Shown: positions 1 through 8,253, counted from the stretch's first letter. The stretch is 64,000 bases of DNA from Flavimaricola marinus (GCF_900184895.1 NZ_FXZK01000005.1:186001-250000), one strand, 5' to 3'. Numbers and translations: made by a program. The notes: generated by a model from the letters alone, not told the origin.

Positions 1-618
1 GGTGGCGGAGTAGACCACCACGTCGGCCCCTTGCGCTATGGCGTCGGACCAGACCGGCGTGGCAAAGACGTTGTCGACGATCACCGTGGCACCGACCGCG
101 TGGGCCAGGGCGGAGACGGCGCGGATGTCGATGATTTCGAGCGTCGGGTTCGACATGCTTTCGAAGAACACCGCCTTGGTGTCGGGCCGGATCGCGGCCT
201 CCCACTGGCCAAGATCGGTGCCGTCGACGAAGGTCACCTCGACGCCGAAGCGGGTCAGCACCTCTTCGAGGATATAGAGACACGATCCGAACAGCGCCCG
301 CGACGAGACGACGTGATCGCCCGCCTTGAGCATCGAGGTCAGCGCCCCGTTGACCGCCGCCATGCCGGAGGCGGTGGCGAAGGCGTCTTCGGCCCCTTCG
401 AGGGCGGCGATCCGTTCTTCGAACATGGCCACGGTCGGGTTGCCGTAGCGGGCATAGATGAATTCGTCGTCGCCGGCCTTGAGGAACCGCGCTTCGGCGG
501 CCTCGGCGGTGTCGTAGACGAAGCCCTGCGTCATGAAGATCGCCTCGGAGACTTCGTTATACTGGCTGCGACGTGTGCCGCCGTGGACTGCGCGGGTGCG
601 TTTCGATGTGCTCGTCAT
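1..618 (-). CDS. metZ: O-succinylhomoserine sulfhydrylase, N-terminal part (cut by window edge)
   Basis: This PLP-dependent enzyme of the Cys/Met metabolism family makes homocysteine from O-succinylhomoserine and sulfide. About 206 N-terminal residues are visible. They begin with the typical MTSTSKRTRAVHGG start and include the GFVYDTAEAAEARF and IYARYGNPTV stretches that bind cofactor and substrate. The visible part ends at VVVYSAT, so the PLP-binding lysine expected in SATK lies just outside the window. The ATG at 618 has an AGGA ribosome site upstream. A SAM-II riboswitch and a terminator lie in its leader, which supports a methionine role. MetB-type gamma-synthase is the main alternative; the family is certain and the exact substrate less so. 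Confidence 0.88.
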   Translation of the reverse strand, partial: MTSTSKRTRAVHGGTRRSQYNEVSEAIFMTQGFVYDTAEAAEARFLKAGDDEFIYARYGNPTVAMFEERIAALEGAEDAFATASGMAAVNGALTSMLKAGDHVVSSRALFGSCLYILEEVLTRFGVEVTFVDGTDLGQWEAAIRPDTKAVFFESMSNPTLEIIDIRAVSALAHAVGATVIVDNVFATPVWSDAIAQGADVVVYSAT

Positions 619-652
619 GTCTTTGTCCTCTGGCGGGTGGGGGCCTCCCGCC

Positions 653-686
653 AATAAAAAACCCCGACACCGGAAAGGTATCGGGG
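653..686 (-). terminator. Intrinsic terminator in the metZ leader
   Basis: On the minus strand a 10-bp stem (662-671 with 677-686, one G-U pair) with a 5-nt loop is followed by a U-rich run at 653-661. It sits between the SAM-II aptamer and the metZ start, so it is well placed to be the expression platform, stopping transcription when SAM is bound. Confidence 0.85.
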
Positions 687-700
687 CTTGCGCACCCTAG

Positions 701-778
701 ACCCTCTTTAGCGGCTTTGGTTCGGGCGTCTCATAAAGACACCGCTGGTGGCCCGCAATCCGGAAACAAATCGCCACG
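701..778 (-). promoter_or_regulatory. SAM-II (metA-type) riboswitch aptamer
   Basis: The minus strand shows the SAM-II layout. A P1 stem GTGGC (777-773) pairs with GCCAC (752-748) and encloses the conserved GATTTG. The 3' element GCTAAAGAGGGT (712-701) matches the family's GCUAAA plus purine-rich segment that forms the pseudoknot. AGCGG (746-742) can also pair with CCGCT (714-710), leaving an extra hairpin-forming insert between, as in long-loop variants. Its place upstream of metZ fits the known distribution of this class in alphaproteobacteria. Confidence 0.85.
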
Positions 779-927
779 CGCCGCTTGGATAGACCCGGCG
801 TGCCGTTGCGTCAAGACCGCCCCGGCCCTGACACCCTCTTTGCCCACCGTCACGCAGCTGTCACCCCACGTTCATCCCGGCGTTGCATCCATGTTCTATC
901 GCACCCCCGAGATATGGCAGGTCTGGC

Positions 928-1800
928 ATGAGTGTTTTGGCAGTATCGCAGAGCGCCCTGCCCTCGTCAGAGGCGCTGGCAGCGATGCTGGACCGCCTGC
1001 CCGAAGCCGCCCCGGTCGTCGTCCTCATTCACGGCTATCGCTATGCCCCCGGTGTGCCCGGCCATGATCCGCACGACTTGATCCTGTCGCCGGATGTCCG
1101 CGATCCGAGGCGCCGGATCATCAGCTGGCCCCGCCATTTGCGCCTGTTGGGCGACGACACTCTCGCGGTGGCCTTTGGCTGGAACGCGCGGGGCGGCATA
1201 TGGGGCGCCTATCGCCGGGCGGGCGTGGCGGGACGCGATCTGGCGGAGGTGATCGCCCGCATCAAGGCCGTCGCGCCGGATCGTCCGATCCATGTCCTTG
1301 CCCATTCGCTGGGCGCACGGGTGGCGTTGGCCACCCTGCCCCATTGTCCACGAGGTTCGGTGCAGCGGGTCATCCTGATTGCCGGTGCCGCCTTCCGCGC
1401 CGAGGCGGCGGCGGTGATGGCCTCAGACACAGGTGCGCGACCCGAAGTCCTGCATGTGCGCGGCCCCGAGAACACCTTTTTCGAGGCGCTGTTGCGCGCG
1501 GCCTTTCCCTGGGCCGGCCCGAGCCTCGGCGCGGGATTGCCGGGGGTCGCCGGTTGGGTCGATCTGGCGCTGGACAGGCCGGGCGTGCTGCCGAGCCTGG
1601 CCCGGTTGGGCCACCGCATCGCACCGCATCGTGCCCGGATATGCCATTGGTCGGGCTATACCAGACCGGGCATATTCGGGCTGTATCGCGCGGTCTTGTC
1701 GGGGCGGGTGCCGATGGCCGCGCTGGCCCGTGCGGGCGTGCCGCCTGCAGCGCCCCGTCCGATCCGGCCTCGCAGACGGGCAGGTCAGACCGTCCGCTGA
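928..1800 (+). CDS. Alpha/beta hydrolase
   Basis: This 290-residue protein has the alpha/beta-hydrolase hallmarks: an oxyanion-type VVVLIHGYR strand and turn near residue 34, and the nucleophile elbow LAHSLGAR, whose serine is the likely catalytic residue. There is no clear signal peptide, so it is probably cytoplasmic. The substrate is unknown; esterase or lipase-like activity is the family default. I chose the ATG at 928 over a TTG at 883 because the hydrolase fold starts soon after it and a purine-rich GGCAGG lies upstream. The C-terminus is proline- and arginine-rich. Confidence 0.75.
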   Translation: MSVLAVSQSALPSSEALAAMLDRLPEAAPVVVLIHGYRYAPGVPGHDPHDLILSPDVRDPRRRIISWPRHLRLLGDDTLAVAFGWNARGGIWGAYRRAGVAGRDLAEVIARIKAVAPDRPIHVLAHSLGARVALATLPHCPRGSVQRVILIAGAAFRAEAAAVMASDTGARPEVLHVRGPENTFFEALLRAAFPWAGPSLGAGLPGVAGWVDLALDRPGVLPSLARLGHRIAPHRARICHWSGYTRPGIFGLYRAVLSGRVPMAALARAGVPPAAPRPIRPRRRAGQTVR

Positions 1801-1867
1801 TCGCCCGCTGATCCCCAGTTGGTCGGATTCTTTTGACAATCGACGTGTGTGATATGACATTCCGGTC

Positions 1868-2545
1868 ATGTCCGACGTCTTTACCCCGAATGTCTTGATC
1901 GTGCTGGCAGGCCTGTCTTTCGTGTCAGGCTATCTGGTGATCGATCAGAGGGTGCTGCGGGTGCTGCTGCTGATCGGGTCGGCGCTGTATATCGGCTATT
2001 ACGCGACCGTGGCCGATGGCCCTCTTTGGGCGGCGATCTATACCAGTCTGATCATGGTGGCGGCCAATCTCATCGGGCTGTCGATCCTGTTGTTGCAGGG
2101 GGTCCGCTGGATCATTCCGCCGGAATATCGGGCGCTGTATGCGCAGTTTGCCCATCTGCAACCGGGCGATTTTCGCAGCGTGGTGCGCACCGCCCGCCGC
2201 GTCACCCTGCGCCGCGACACGCAGTTGACGATCGAAGGCCAGCCGGTGACCGAGGTTTATCTGGTGCTGAGCGGTCGCACCCGCGTCAGCAAGGGCGCCG
2301 AGGAGTTCGAGCTTCCGGCGGGCGTGTTCGTCGGCGAGGTGGCCTATCTGCTGGAGACCCCCGCCTCGGCCAGCACGGTGATCGAGGCAGGCGGCGAAGT
2401 GCTTGTCTGGCCCATCGACGTGCTCCGCGACCGATCCGCCCGCAAGCCCCGGTTCAAACTGGCGCTGGAGGCGATGATTTCACGGGATCTGGCCCGCAAG
2501 GTGGCGCTGGCCGTGGCCCCGGCCCATCTGCGACAGCGCCTCTAG
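1868..2545 (+). CDS. Popeye-like membrane protein with a cNMP-binding-type domain
   Basis: This 225-residue protein has three predicted hydrophobic segments in the first 80 residues. A soluble domain follows that looks like a cyclic-nucleotide-binding beta roll: a hydrophilic strand, VTEVYLVLSGRTRVSKG, and then a phosphate-cassette-like FVGEVAYLLETPASASTV. This three-TM plus cNMP-fold order is that of animal Popeye (POPDC) proteins and their bacterial relatives. Whether it binds a nucleotide is unknown. It ends 4 bp inside the convergent yciB gene. The fold assignment is fairly secure and the function is not. Confidence 0.65.
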   Translation: MSDVFTPNVLIVLAGLSFVSGYLVIDQRVLRVLLLIGSALYIGYYATVADGPLWAAIYTSLIMVAANLIGLSILLLQGVRWIIPPEYRALYAQFAHLQPGDFRSVVRTARRVTLRRDTQLTIEGQPVTEVYLVLSGRTRVSKGAEEFELPAGVFVGEVAYLLETPASASTVIEAGGEVLVWPIDVLRDRSARKPRFKLALEAMISRDLARKVALAVAPAHLRQRL

Positions 2546-3150
2546 GCCTCTTCTTTCGGCTCTTCGATCAGGTATTTCTGAAGGGCCACGATCTGGACCC
2601 ACAGAAACAGGAACAGCGCCGCCGGGAAGGCGAAGGTTTCGAGCTTGACCCAGAGGTCGGTCGATTGCGTCCGCCAGATCACCTCGTTGGCGATGGCAAG
2701 CCCTGCAAACATCATGGTCAGCCGCCGGGTCAGGATCATCCAGCCCTCCGGCTCCATCGGGAGCAATTCGCCCATGATCCATTGCAGGTAGCTGCGCCCC
2801 TGCAACAGCCCGATCCCGAGGATCGCCGCAAAGCAGCCATAGACGATGGTGGTCTTCATCTTGAAGAACCGCTCGTCGTTGAACCATGCCGTCAGCCCGC
2901 CGAAGAAGATCACCATGAAGGCGGTGAAGATCTGCATCCGGCTGAGCTTGCCGGTCATCGCCCAGAGAATCCCCATGGCGATCAGAAGGATCGGCACAAA
3001 GATCAGCGTGGCCACGATAAATCCGGAATATTCCGTCTCGCCCCAGAGAAAGGTTTCGTCCCGTATCCGCAGATAGAGAAGAAAGAAAACAAGCGTCGGC
3101 CCCAGTTCGAGGACCTGCTTGACGAAGGGATTGATGCTGCGCTCTGCCAT
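2542..3150 (-). CDS. yciB: YciB/IspZ inner-membrane septation protein
   Basis: This 202-residue polytopic membrane protein opens with NPFVKQVLELGPTLVFF and contains WFNDERFFKMKTTIVYG, both characteristic of the YciB (intracellular septation protein A) family. About five to six TM helices are visible. In enterobacteria YciB affects envelope integrity and septation. The ATG at 3150 gives the usual family N-terminus. It converges on the Popeye-like gene with a 4-bp overlap. Confidence 0.88.
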   Translation of the reverse strand: MAERSINPFVKQVLELGPTLVFFLLYLRIRDETFLWGETEYSGFIVATLIFVPILLIAMGILWAMTGKLSRMQIFTAFMVIFFGGLTAWFNDERFFKMKTTIVYGCFAAILGIGLLQGRSYLQWIMGELLPMEPEGWMILTRRLTMMFAGLAIANEVIWRTQSTDLWVKLETFAFPAALFLFLWVQIVALQKYLIEEPKEEA

Positions 3151-3225
3151 GCGGCGGTTTTAGGGGGGATGTCGGTCGGTGGAAATAGCCAATTTCAACG
3201 CCTCGATCCCGCGACGGCCGGCCAT

Positions 3226-3241
3226 ATAAGACTTTTCTTAT
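3226..3241. promoter_or_regulatory. Upstream palindrome, candidate ArsR operator
   Basis: ATAAGA-CTTT-TCTTAT is a perfect inverted repeat with 6-bp arms and a 4-bp centre. It has the same ATAAGR-N4-YCTTAT form as the palindrome over the ArsR start codon, with centres 34 bp apart (about three helical turns). A pair of matching sites in front of an ArsR gene suggests autoregulation. Confidence 0.6.
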
Positions 3242-3258
3242 GAACCACCCCGCCCTAT

Positions 3259-3276
3259 CATAAGGAATGCCTTATG
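3259..3276. promoter_or_regulatory. Palindrome over the ArsR start codon, candidate operator
   Basis: CATAAGG-AATG-CCTTATG is a perfect inverted repeat with 7-bp arms whose 4-bp centre contains the start of the ArsR ATG (3267-3269). Binding here would block both transcription and access to the start codon. It shares its arm sequence with the site at 3226-3241. Confidence 0.62.
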
Positions 3277-3581
3277 AGAATCAGTTCGCGGCCTTGTCCC
3301 ACCCCCTGCGCCAGCAGATCCTGAACCGGTTGGAGACACATCCCGCCTCGGTGCGTGAACTGACCGATCAGCTGGCGGCTTCGCAGCCGGTAGTGTCGCA
3401 GCACCTCAAGGTCTTGCGCGAGGCCGGTCTGATCAGCGCCACCCCTGCGGGCATGAAGCGGATCTATCGCATCGAACCAGGGCAGCTGGCCGAACTGCGC
3501 AGCTATCTGGAGCGTCACTGGCTGAACGCGCTTACCGATCTGGCCCCCGAGGACAGTGCCGTTGATGGTGCCGATGATTGA
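3267..3581 (+). CDS. ArsR-family winged-helix transcriptional regulator
   Basis: This 104-residue ArsR/SmtB-type repressor has the ALSHPLRQQILNRLE start and the recognition helix region QLAASQPVVSQHLKVLREAGL. There are no metal-binding cysteines, so it is probably not a metal sensor; this subclass commonly sits next to SRPBCC genes, as here. An in-frame TAA at 3261-3263 leaves no earlier start. The purine run AAGGA directly abuts the ATG with no spacer, so translation may be leaderless or weak. Two matching palindromes flank and cover the start. The 3' end overlaps the next gene. Confidence 0.85.
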   Translation: MPYENQFAALSHPLRQQILNRLETHPASVRELTDQLAASQPVVSQHLKVLREAGLISATPAGMKRIYRIEPGQLAELRSYLERHWLNALTDLAPEDSAVDGADD

Positions 3582-4038
3582 GCCCATCGAGATCACGACG
3601 GTGCTGAACACCACGCCGGAGGCGGCCTTTCGCGCCTTTACCGCCAATGTGGCCGCGTGGTGGCCGGTGGCCACCCACTCCATCGCGGGCGGGCGCGTCT
3701 CGATCGAGCCCGGCGTCGGCGGCAGGATCATGGAAACCCCGGAGACCGGACCGCCCAATATTTGGGGCAGGATCACAGAGTGGACCGAATTCAGCCGCAT
3801 CCGCTTTACGTGGTATGTTGGCGAAGGGCCGGACAACGGCACCGATGTTTTGATCGAGTTTCTGCCGACGGATGACGGGCGGATCGGCGTGACCCTGATC
3901 CATTCCGGCTGGGAACATCTTGCCCCCACCGCGCTGACCCGGCACGGCAACTACACCGCCGGTTGGACCAAGATCCTGTCGCACAGCTATGCCGCCTATG
4001 TCGCCCGCACCTGCCCCCCTGTTCTGCCTCACCCCTAG
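3574..4038 (+). CDS. SRPBCC (AHSA1/START-like) domain protein
   Basis: This 154-residue single-domain SRPBCC protein has the family start IEITTVLNTTPEAAFRAFT, the central GRIMETPETGP strand and a C-terminal helix YTAGWTKILSHSYAAYV. Such proteins have a deep hydrophobic pocket; ligands are usually unknown. It overlaps the ArsR stop by 8 bp, so the two are almost certainly co-transcribed. ATGs at 3565 and 3574 and a GTG at 3556 are all possible starts; I take 3574 because it gives the family's usual N-terminus. Confidence 0.82.
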   Translation: MIEPIEITTVLNTTPEAAFRAFTANVAAWWPVATHSIAGGRVSIEPGVGGRIMETPETGPPNIWGRITEWTEFSRIRFTWYVGEGPDNGTDVLIEFLPTDDGRIGVTLIHSGWEHLAPTALTRHGNYTAGWTKILSHSYAAYVARTCPPVLPHP

Positions 4039-4049
4039 GAGCCTATGTC

Positions 4050-4679
4050 ATGTCCGAACTTGTTATCCTTGGCCTGCCACCGAGCAGCTATGTCCGCACC
4101 GCCCTGATGGTTTGCGAGAACAAGGGCGTGAACGTCCGGCTCCAGATGGTGAACTTTCGCGACCCGGACTACCGCCAGCACCATCCCTTTGCCCGGATGC
4201 CGGTGCTGCAACATGGCGACGTGACGCTTTATGAGGCGCTGGCGATCGCGGTCTATATCGACGAGGCGTTCGAGGGGCCGTCCCTGCAGCCGACCACCCC
4301 CGTGGACCGTGCCCGGATGATGCAGTGGATCAGCGTGATCAACGAATATGTCTATGAAAGCGTCGTTCGCTCCTGTGTCTCGGAGCGGGTGATCAAGCCG
4401 ATGCGCAGCCTCGCCCCGGACGAGGCGGTGATCGAGGCCGCCCTGCCCGAGATCGTCCGCTGTCTGGACGTGCTGGCCGATGCTCTGGCCGAGGGGCCCT
4501 ATCTCTGCGGCGAACAACTGACCCTGGCCGATCTGTTTCTGGCCCCGATCATGGCCTATTTCTCGATCACGCCCGAAGGCCGGACGATGCTGCCGGACCG
4601 CCCCGCCCTAGGGGCGTGGATGAGCCGGATGGAGGACACTCCGAATTATTTCAAAGTGAATTTCATGAGCACCGACTGA
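4050..4679 (+). CDS. Glutathione S-transferase family protein
   Basis: This 209-residue GST has an N-terminal thioredoxin fold (LGLPPSSYVRTALMVCENKG), the cis-proline region FARMPVLQ, and a helical C-terminal domain with LTLADLFLAPIMAYF carrying the N-capping motif. It probably conjugates or binds glutathione in the cytoplasm. AGGAG about 8 bp upstream of the ATG at 4050 supports this start. It follows the SRPBCC gene by 11 bp, so ArsR, SRPBCC and GST may form one operon. Confidence 0.85.
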   Translation: MSELVILGLPPSSYVRTALMVCENKGVNVRLQMVNFRDPDYRQHHPFARMPVLQHGDVTLYEALAIAVYIDEAFEGPSLQPTTPVDRARMMQWISVINEYVYESVVRSCVSERVIKPMRSLAPDEAVIEAALPEIVRCLDVLADALAEGPYLCGEQLTLADLFLAPIMAYFSITPEGRTMLPDRPALGAWMSRMEDTPNYFKVNFMSTD

Positions 4680-4705
4680 GCTGGCACGGACTGGACCCGG
4701 GCTGC

Positions 4706-5605
4706 CTAGCCGAATTCGACGATCACCGCGCCGAGCGCGATCAGGCTCATCAGGATCAGCCTGCGCGGACCGACCTTTTCGCCGAGGATGAACCAGCCGA
4801 TCAGCGCGGCAAAGACGGTCGAGGTTTCGCGCAGCACCGCCGCCTCCCCGACCTTGTCGAGGAAGGTGGCGAGCATGACCCCGCCAAAACTGACCCATGC
4901 AATGACCCCGCCGATCAGCCCGCGCAGCAGCAGCGGCCACGGTCGCGGGGGATTGGCCATGCGTCGATACCGCCAATAGGCGATCCCCGGGAAGTCCAAC
5001 GCGGTCACGAAGAAGAACCATGCCAGAAAGGTGAACGGATTCGGCGATTGCCGGATCCCCCAGGCGTCGTAGGTGGTGTAGAGCGCCACCATCAGCCCGC
5101 CCGCCACCGCCCAAGCCAGCCCGATCCTGAGCGCCCGGGGGTCGATGGTTTCTTCGGTCAGGTTCCGCAGCGCGAGGAGCAGGATCGCGCCCGACAGCAC
5201 CGCCACCCCGAGCCATTGTGTTGCGGTGAAATGTTCGTGAAAGATCACGCTGGCCGCGGCCACGGTGACCACCGGCCCTGTCCCCCTCACGACCGGGTAG
5301 ACCACCGTGTAGGCCGCCCGCTCGTAGGCCAGCGCCATGGTGAGCTTGTAGCCGAAATGGATGACGAGCGCGCCGAGCAGGATCAGTGCGGTCTGCCCGC
5401 TGGGCCACGGCACAAGGAACAGCGCGACCGGAGCCGAGATCAGCACCAGCGAGAAATCGATCGACCCGCGCGTCAACCACGGATCGTGTGCCCCCTTTTG
5501 CAGAGCGCCGAAAACCGCATGCGCCAGCGCCGAGACCAGCGCGAAGATCGTCGCATAGAACGCCCCTTCCGGGGTGCCAGCGATGCTGTTGAGCCAGTCG
5601 CTCAT
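4706..5605 (-). CDS. EamA/DMT-family transporter
   Basis: This 299-residue membrane protein has about ten hydrophobic segments and two EamA repeats. The second half contains the hallmark LRETSTVFAALIGWFILGE. Drug/metabolite exporters of this family move amino acids, nucleotides or other small molecules; the substrate here cannot be told. Nothing in the sequence links its regulation to neighbours, since it converges on the GST gene. Confidence 0.85.
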   Translation of the reverse strand: MSDWLNSIAGTPEGAFYATIFALVSALAHAVFGALQKGAHDPWLTRGSIDFSLVLISAPVALFLVPWPSGQTALILLGALVIHFGYKLTMALAYERAAYTVVYPVVRGTGPVVTVAAASVIFHEHFTATQWLGVAVLSGAILLLALRNLTEETIDPRALRIGLAWAVAGGLMVALYTTYDAWGIRQSPNPFTFLAWFFFVTALDFPGIAYWRYRRMANPPRPWPLLLRGLIGGVIAWVSFGGVMLATFLDKVGEAAVLRETSTVFAALIGWFILGEKVGPRRLILMSLIALGAVIVEFG

Positions 5606-5638
5606 GCCTGTGCCGATCTAGTGATCGGCAAGGGTGGA

Positions 5639-5692
5639 GGGGCGCTGCCCCGCGCCTGCGGCGCCCCCGCCGTATTTGGAGCCAAAAGAAGC
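5639..5692. repeat. GC-rich hairpin with degenerate copy of the dispersed repeat
   Basis: GGGGCGC at 5639-5645 pairs with GCGCCCC at 5661-5667. It is followed by a GTATTTGGAGCCAAAAGAAG-like sequence that resembles the dispersed element described elsewhere in this window. It lies just past the 3' end of ftsY but has no clean U-run on the ftsY strand, so I do not call it a terminator. Confidence 0.35.
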
Positions 5693-5697
5693 CTGCG

Positions 5698-7020
5698 TCA
5701 TGCGTCGAGGCCGACGAGCGCGTTGGCGAAGTCCTGCGGATCGAAGGGGGCGAGGTCGTCGATTTGCTCTCCGACGCCGATGGCGTGGATCGGCAGACCG
5801 AACTTGTCGGCCAGCGCCACCAGAACGCCGCCTTTCGCGGTGCCGTCGAGCTTCGTCATCACAAGCCCGGAGACATCCGCGATCTTGCGGAAGATGTCGA
5901 CTTGCAGCAGGGCGTTCTGCCCGGTGGTGGCGTCGAGCACGAGAAGGGTGTTGTGCGGGGCGTCGGGGTCTTTCTTGCGGATCACCCGGACGATCTTGGC
6001 CAGTTCCTCCATCAGATCCTGCCGGTTTTGCAGCCGCCCCGCCGTGTCGATCAGCAAGAGGTCCGCGCCGTCGGCCTGAGCCTTGGTCATGGCGTCGAAG
6101 GCGAGGCTGGCGGGATCGGACCCTTCGGGCGCCGTCAGCACGGGCACGCCGGCCCTGTCGCCCCAGACCTGCAGCTGTTCGACTGCTGCCGCCCGGAAGG
6201 TATCGCCCGCCGCGATGACAACCGATTTGCCGGCGGCCCGGAACTGGCTGGCGAGCTTGCCGATTGTCGTCGTCTTGCCGGAGCCGTTGACGCCGACCAC
6301 CAGCACCACCTGCGGGCTTTTGGGATAGAGCGGCATCGGTTTGGCGACCGGCTCCATGATCCGGGTGATCTCTTTGGCCATAAGCGCCTTGATTTCCGGG
6401 ACCGAGAGCCGCTTGCCGAAGTTCCCTTCGGCCATGTTGGCCGTGACCCGGAGCGCTGTGTCCACGCCCATGTCCGCGCCGATGAGCAGCTCCTCGAGCT
6501 GTTCGAGCATCGCGTCGTCGAGCGTCCGCCGCGGGATATCGGAGGCGCTGCGCCCCAGAAGCCGCCCCATGAGACCGGGCCGGGCGGGCTCGGGAGCCGG
6601 TGCGGCTGGCTCAGGGATCGGTGCGAGGGTCGGTTCGGGGGTCGGCTCGGGGGTCGGCTCGGGCGCTGGCTTGGCCGCGGGCGCAGGCGCCGGTGCAGGG
6701 TCCGGCTTGGCGGCTGGCGTCGGAGTGGGTTCGGGTGCGGGCTCTGGCTCGGGTTCCGGTTCTGGTTTTGGAGCCGGTTCCGGGGCCGGTTCTGCCACGG
6801 GGTCCGGGGCGGGCCGTGGCGCGGGCTCCGGGGCCGGTGCAGGCTCGGGTGCCGCCTCGACGGCGGGCTCAGAAGGTGCCGTTTGTGCGGCATCTTCGGC
6901 GGGCGCCGCGTCGGTAGAGACGTCTTCGGGCGCGGCCTCTTCGACAATCGCCTCGAGCCCTTCGTCCAGTTTGGACGACGACCTGAACATCCGATCCTTC
7001 ATTTTCTTGAAAAAGGACAT
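5698..7020 (-). CDS. ftsY: Signal recognition particle receptor FtsY
   Basis: This 440-residue SRP-receptor GTPase docks SRP-ribosome complexes at the inner membrane. Residues 1-15 are basic and amphipathic. Residues about 35-145 form a low-complexity acidic Pro-Glu-Ala region with PEPAPEP and PTPEP repeats. The NG domain follows: P-loop [10 protein letters not shown] near 243, [20 protein letters not shown] and [11 protein letters not shown]. The A region is longer than the minimum needed and poorly conserved in this family. The ATG at 7020 is the only sensible start. Confidence 0.96.
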   Translation of the reverse strand: MSFFKKMKDRMFRSSSKLDEGLEAIVEEAAPEDVSTDAAPAEDAAQTAPSEPAVEAAPEPAPAPEPAPRPAPDPVAEPAPEPAPKPEPEPEPEPAPEPTPTPAAKPDPAPAPAPAAKPAPEPTPEPTPEPTLAPIPEPAAPAPEPARPGLMGRLLGRSASDIPRRTLDDAMLEQLEELLIGADMGVDTALRVTANMAEGNFGKRLSVPEIKALMAKEITRIMEPVAKPMPLYPKSPQVVLVVGVNGSGKTTTIGKLASQFRAAGKSVVIAAGDTFRAAAVEQLQVWGDRAGVPVLTAPEGSDPASLAFDAMTKAQADGADLLLIDTAGRLQNRQDLMEELAKIVRVIRKKDPDAPHNTLLVLDATTGQNALLQVDIFRKIADVSGLVMTKLDGTAKGGVLVALADKFGLPIHAIGVGEQIDDLAPFDPQDFANALVGLDA

Positions 7021-7163
7021 TGCCCCCCCGTTTTCCGGCCCAATGTGACAGCTAACGACCTAAACCCGGTTGCGACAATTTGAAAGGGCATGTTGCTCTG
7101 CGCCCTTCTGACGCCATAGTTTTTGGGCTAGAGTGACCCGTTCCCGAACCGCAGCCGAGCGCC

Positions 7164-8195
7164 ATGCCCCGCCAGATGATCCTGTTTGCCATCGCGACCC
7201 TGTTGCCCGTGCCGATGATCGCGGCGGCGGCCATATTGGGTGGCGGATGGGTGCTGCTGGCACTGGCCTATCTGACGCTATTCACGGCGACGCTGGACGA
7301 GGTGGTCCGCCGCGTCGTGCCGGCCACGGAGGGGGTCGAATTCCCGGCGGCGGCCGGCTTGTCGATCACCTTGGCCGGGCTGCATTTCGCGTTGATGGCG
7401 CTGGTCGTGTCCGTGATCGCGCTGAGCGACGGATTGGGCAGTTGGGAGAAGGCGGGGCTCTTCGCCGCCGCCGGGCTGTTCTTTGGTCAGGTCAGCAATT
7501 CCAATGCCCACGAGTTGATCCACGCCCGCGACCGCCTGCGCCATCGATTGGGCATGTGGGTCTATATTTCAATGCTTTACGGCCACCACACATCGGCCCA
7601 CCCGCTCGTGCACCATGTCCGTGTGGCGACACGCGCGGACCCCGCGACCTCGCGCCGGGGGGAGAGCTTTTACCGCTATGTCGGTCGTGCGTGGCGGGGC
7701 GGATTTCGGCAAGGGCTGGCCGCCGAGACCGCCCGGATCGAGCGGGCCCGACTGCCGCGATGGCGGCATCCCTACGCCCTGTATGTCGGCGGCGCTCTGG
7801 CGATCGGCCTCGCCGTCCTGTGGCTGACCGGGCTCAAGGGGCTGCTGGTGTGGATCGGCCTTGCGGGCTATGCGCAGGCGCAGCTGTTGATGTCGGACTA
7901 CGTGCAGCATTACGGGCTGATCCGCGCCACGGACGCCAAGGGAAAGCCGGTGCCGACCGGACCCGCCCATAGCTGGAACAGCCCGCATCTGTGGTCTTCT
8001 GCCTTGATGCTGAACGCGCCACGACATTCGGATCATCACGCCAGCCCGGCCCGGCCCTATCCCGCGCTGCGACTGGACGACGATCTGCCGATGCTGCCGC
8101 GCAGCCTGCCGGTCATGTCCTGTCTGGCGCTGCATCCAAGGCGGTGGCGCAAGGTGATGGACCCGTTGGCCGACGCGTGGAGCGGTCGCACCTAG
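7164..8195 (+). CDS. AlkB-like membrane di-iron alkane 1-monooxygenase
   Basis: This 343-residue integral membrane hydroxylase has the eight-histidine di-iron signature: HELIH at 116-120, HPLVHH at 146-151, QHYGL around 249 and RHSDHH at 287-292. It also has the AlkB-type ATRADPATSRRGES stretch. About five or six TM segments surround these boxes. The family oxidises terminal carbons of alkanes or fatty acyl chains using rubredoxin electrons; no rubredoxin gene is adjacent. The substrate is unproven, and other fatty-acid hydroxylases share these boxes. Confidence 0.85.
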   Translation: MPRQMILFAIATLLPVPMIAAAAILGGGWVLLALAYLTLFTATLDEVVRRVVPATEGVEFPAAAGLSITLAGLHFALMALVVSVIALSDGLGSWEKAGLFAAAGLFFGQVSNSNAHELIHARDRLRHRLGMWVYISMLYGHHTSAHPLVHHVRVATRADPATSRRGESFYRYVGRAWRGGFRQGLAAETARIERARLPRWRHPYALYVGGALAIGLAVLWLTGLKGLLVWIGLAGYAQAQLLMSDYVQHYGLIRATDAKGKPVPTGPAHSWNSPHLWSSALMLNAPRHSDHHASPARPYPALRLDDDLPMLPRSLPVMSCLALHPRRWRKVMDPLADAWSGRT

Positions 8196-8231
8196 ATGCC
8201 GCCCTCGCACTTGTGGCGCGGGTCGGGATGT

Positions 8232-8253
8232 GAGTTTTCTGGCCAAGATGAAG
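8232..8253 (+). repeat. Dispersed intergenic repeat, short copy
   Basis: GAGTTTTCTGGCCAAGATGAAG matches the conserved half of a repeat also seen near 18.4, 21.1, 37.0, 51.6 and 62.8 kb. This copy lacks the CTCC-GGAG hairpin. It fills the space between the convergent alkB-like and xseA genes, directly against the xseA stop. Confidence 0.5.

Noticed and set aside
4616-6079. A 487-codon plus-strand frame across the EamA and ftsY genes
   Set aside because: Composition is His/Arg/Gln-rich without motifs, and the minus-strand EamA transporter and FtsY are strong calls.
6600-6900. Tandem repeats in ftsY as a possible CRISPR or minisatellite
   Set aside because: The repeats are degenerate codon-level PEP and PTPEP units inside one reading frame, without spacers.
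5764-7083. Long plus-strand frames over ftsY with Gly-Ser-Gly and Arg-rich translations
   Set aside because: These mirror the Pro-Glu-rich A region of FtsY on the other strand and reflect low-complexity DNA, not a gene.
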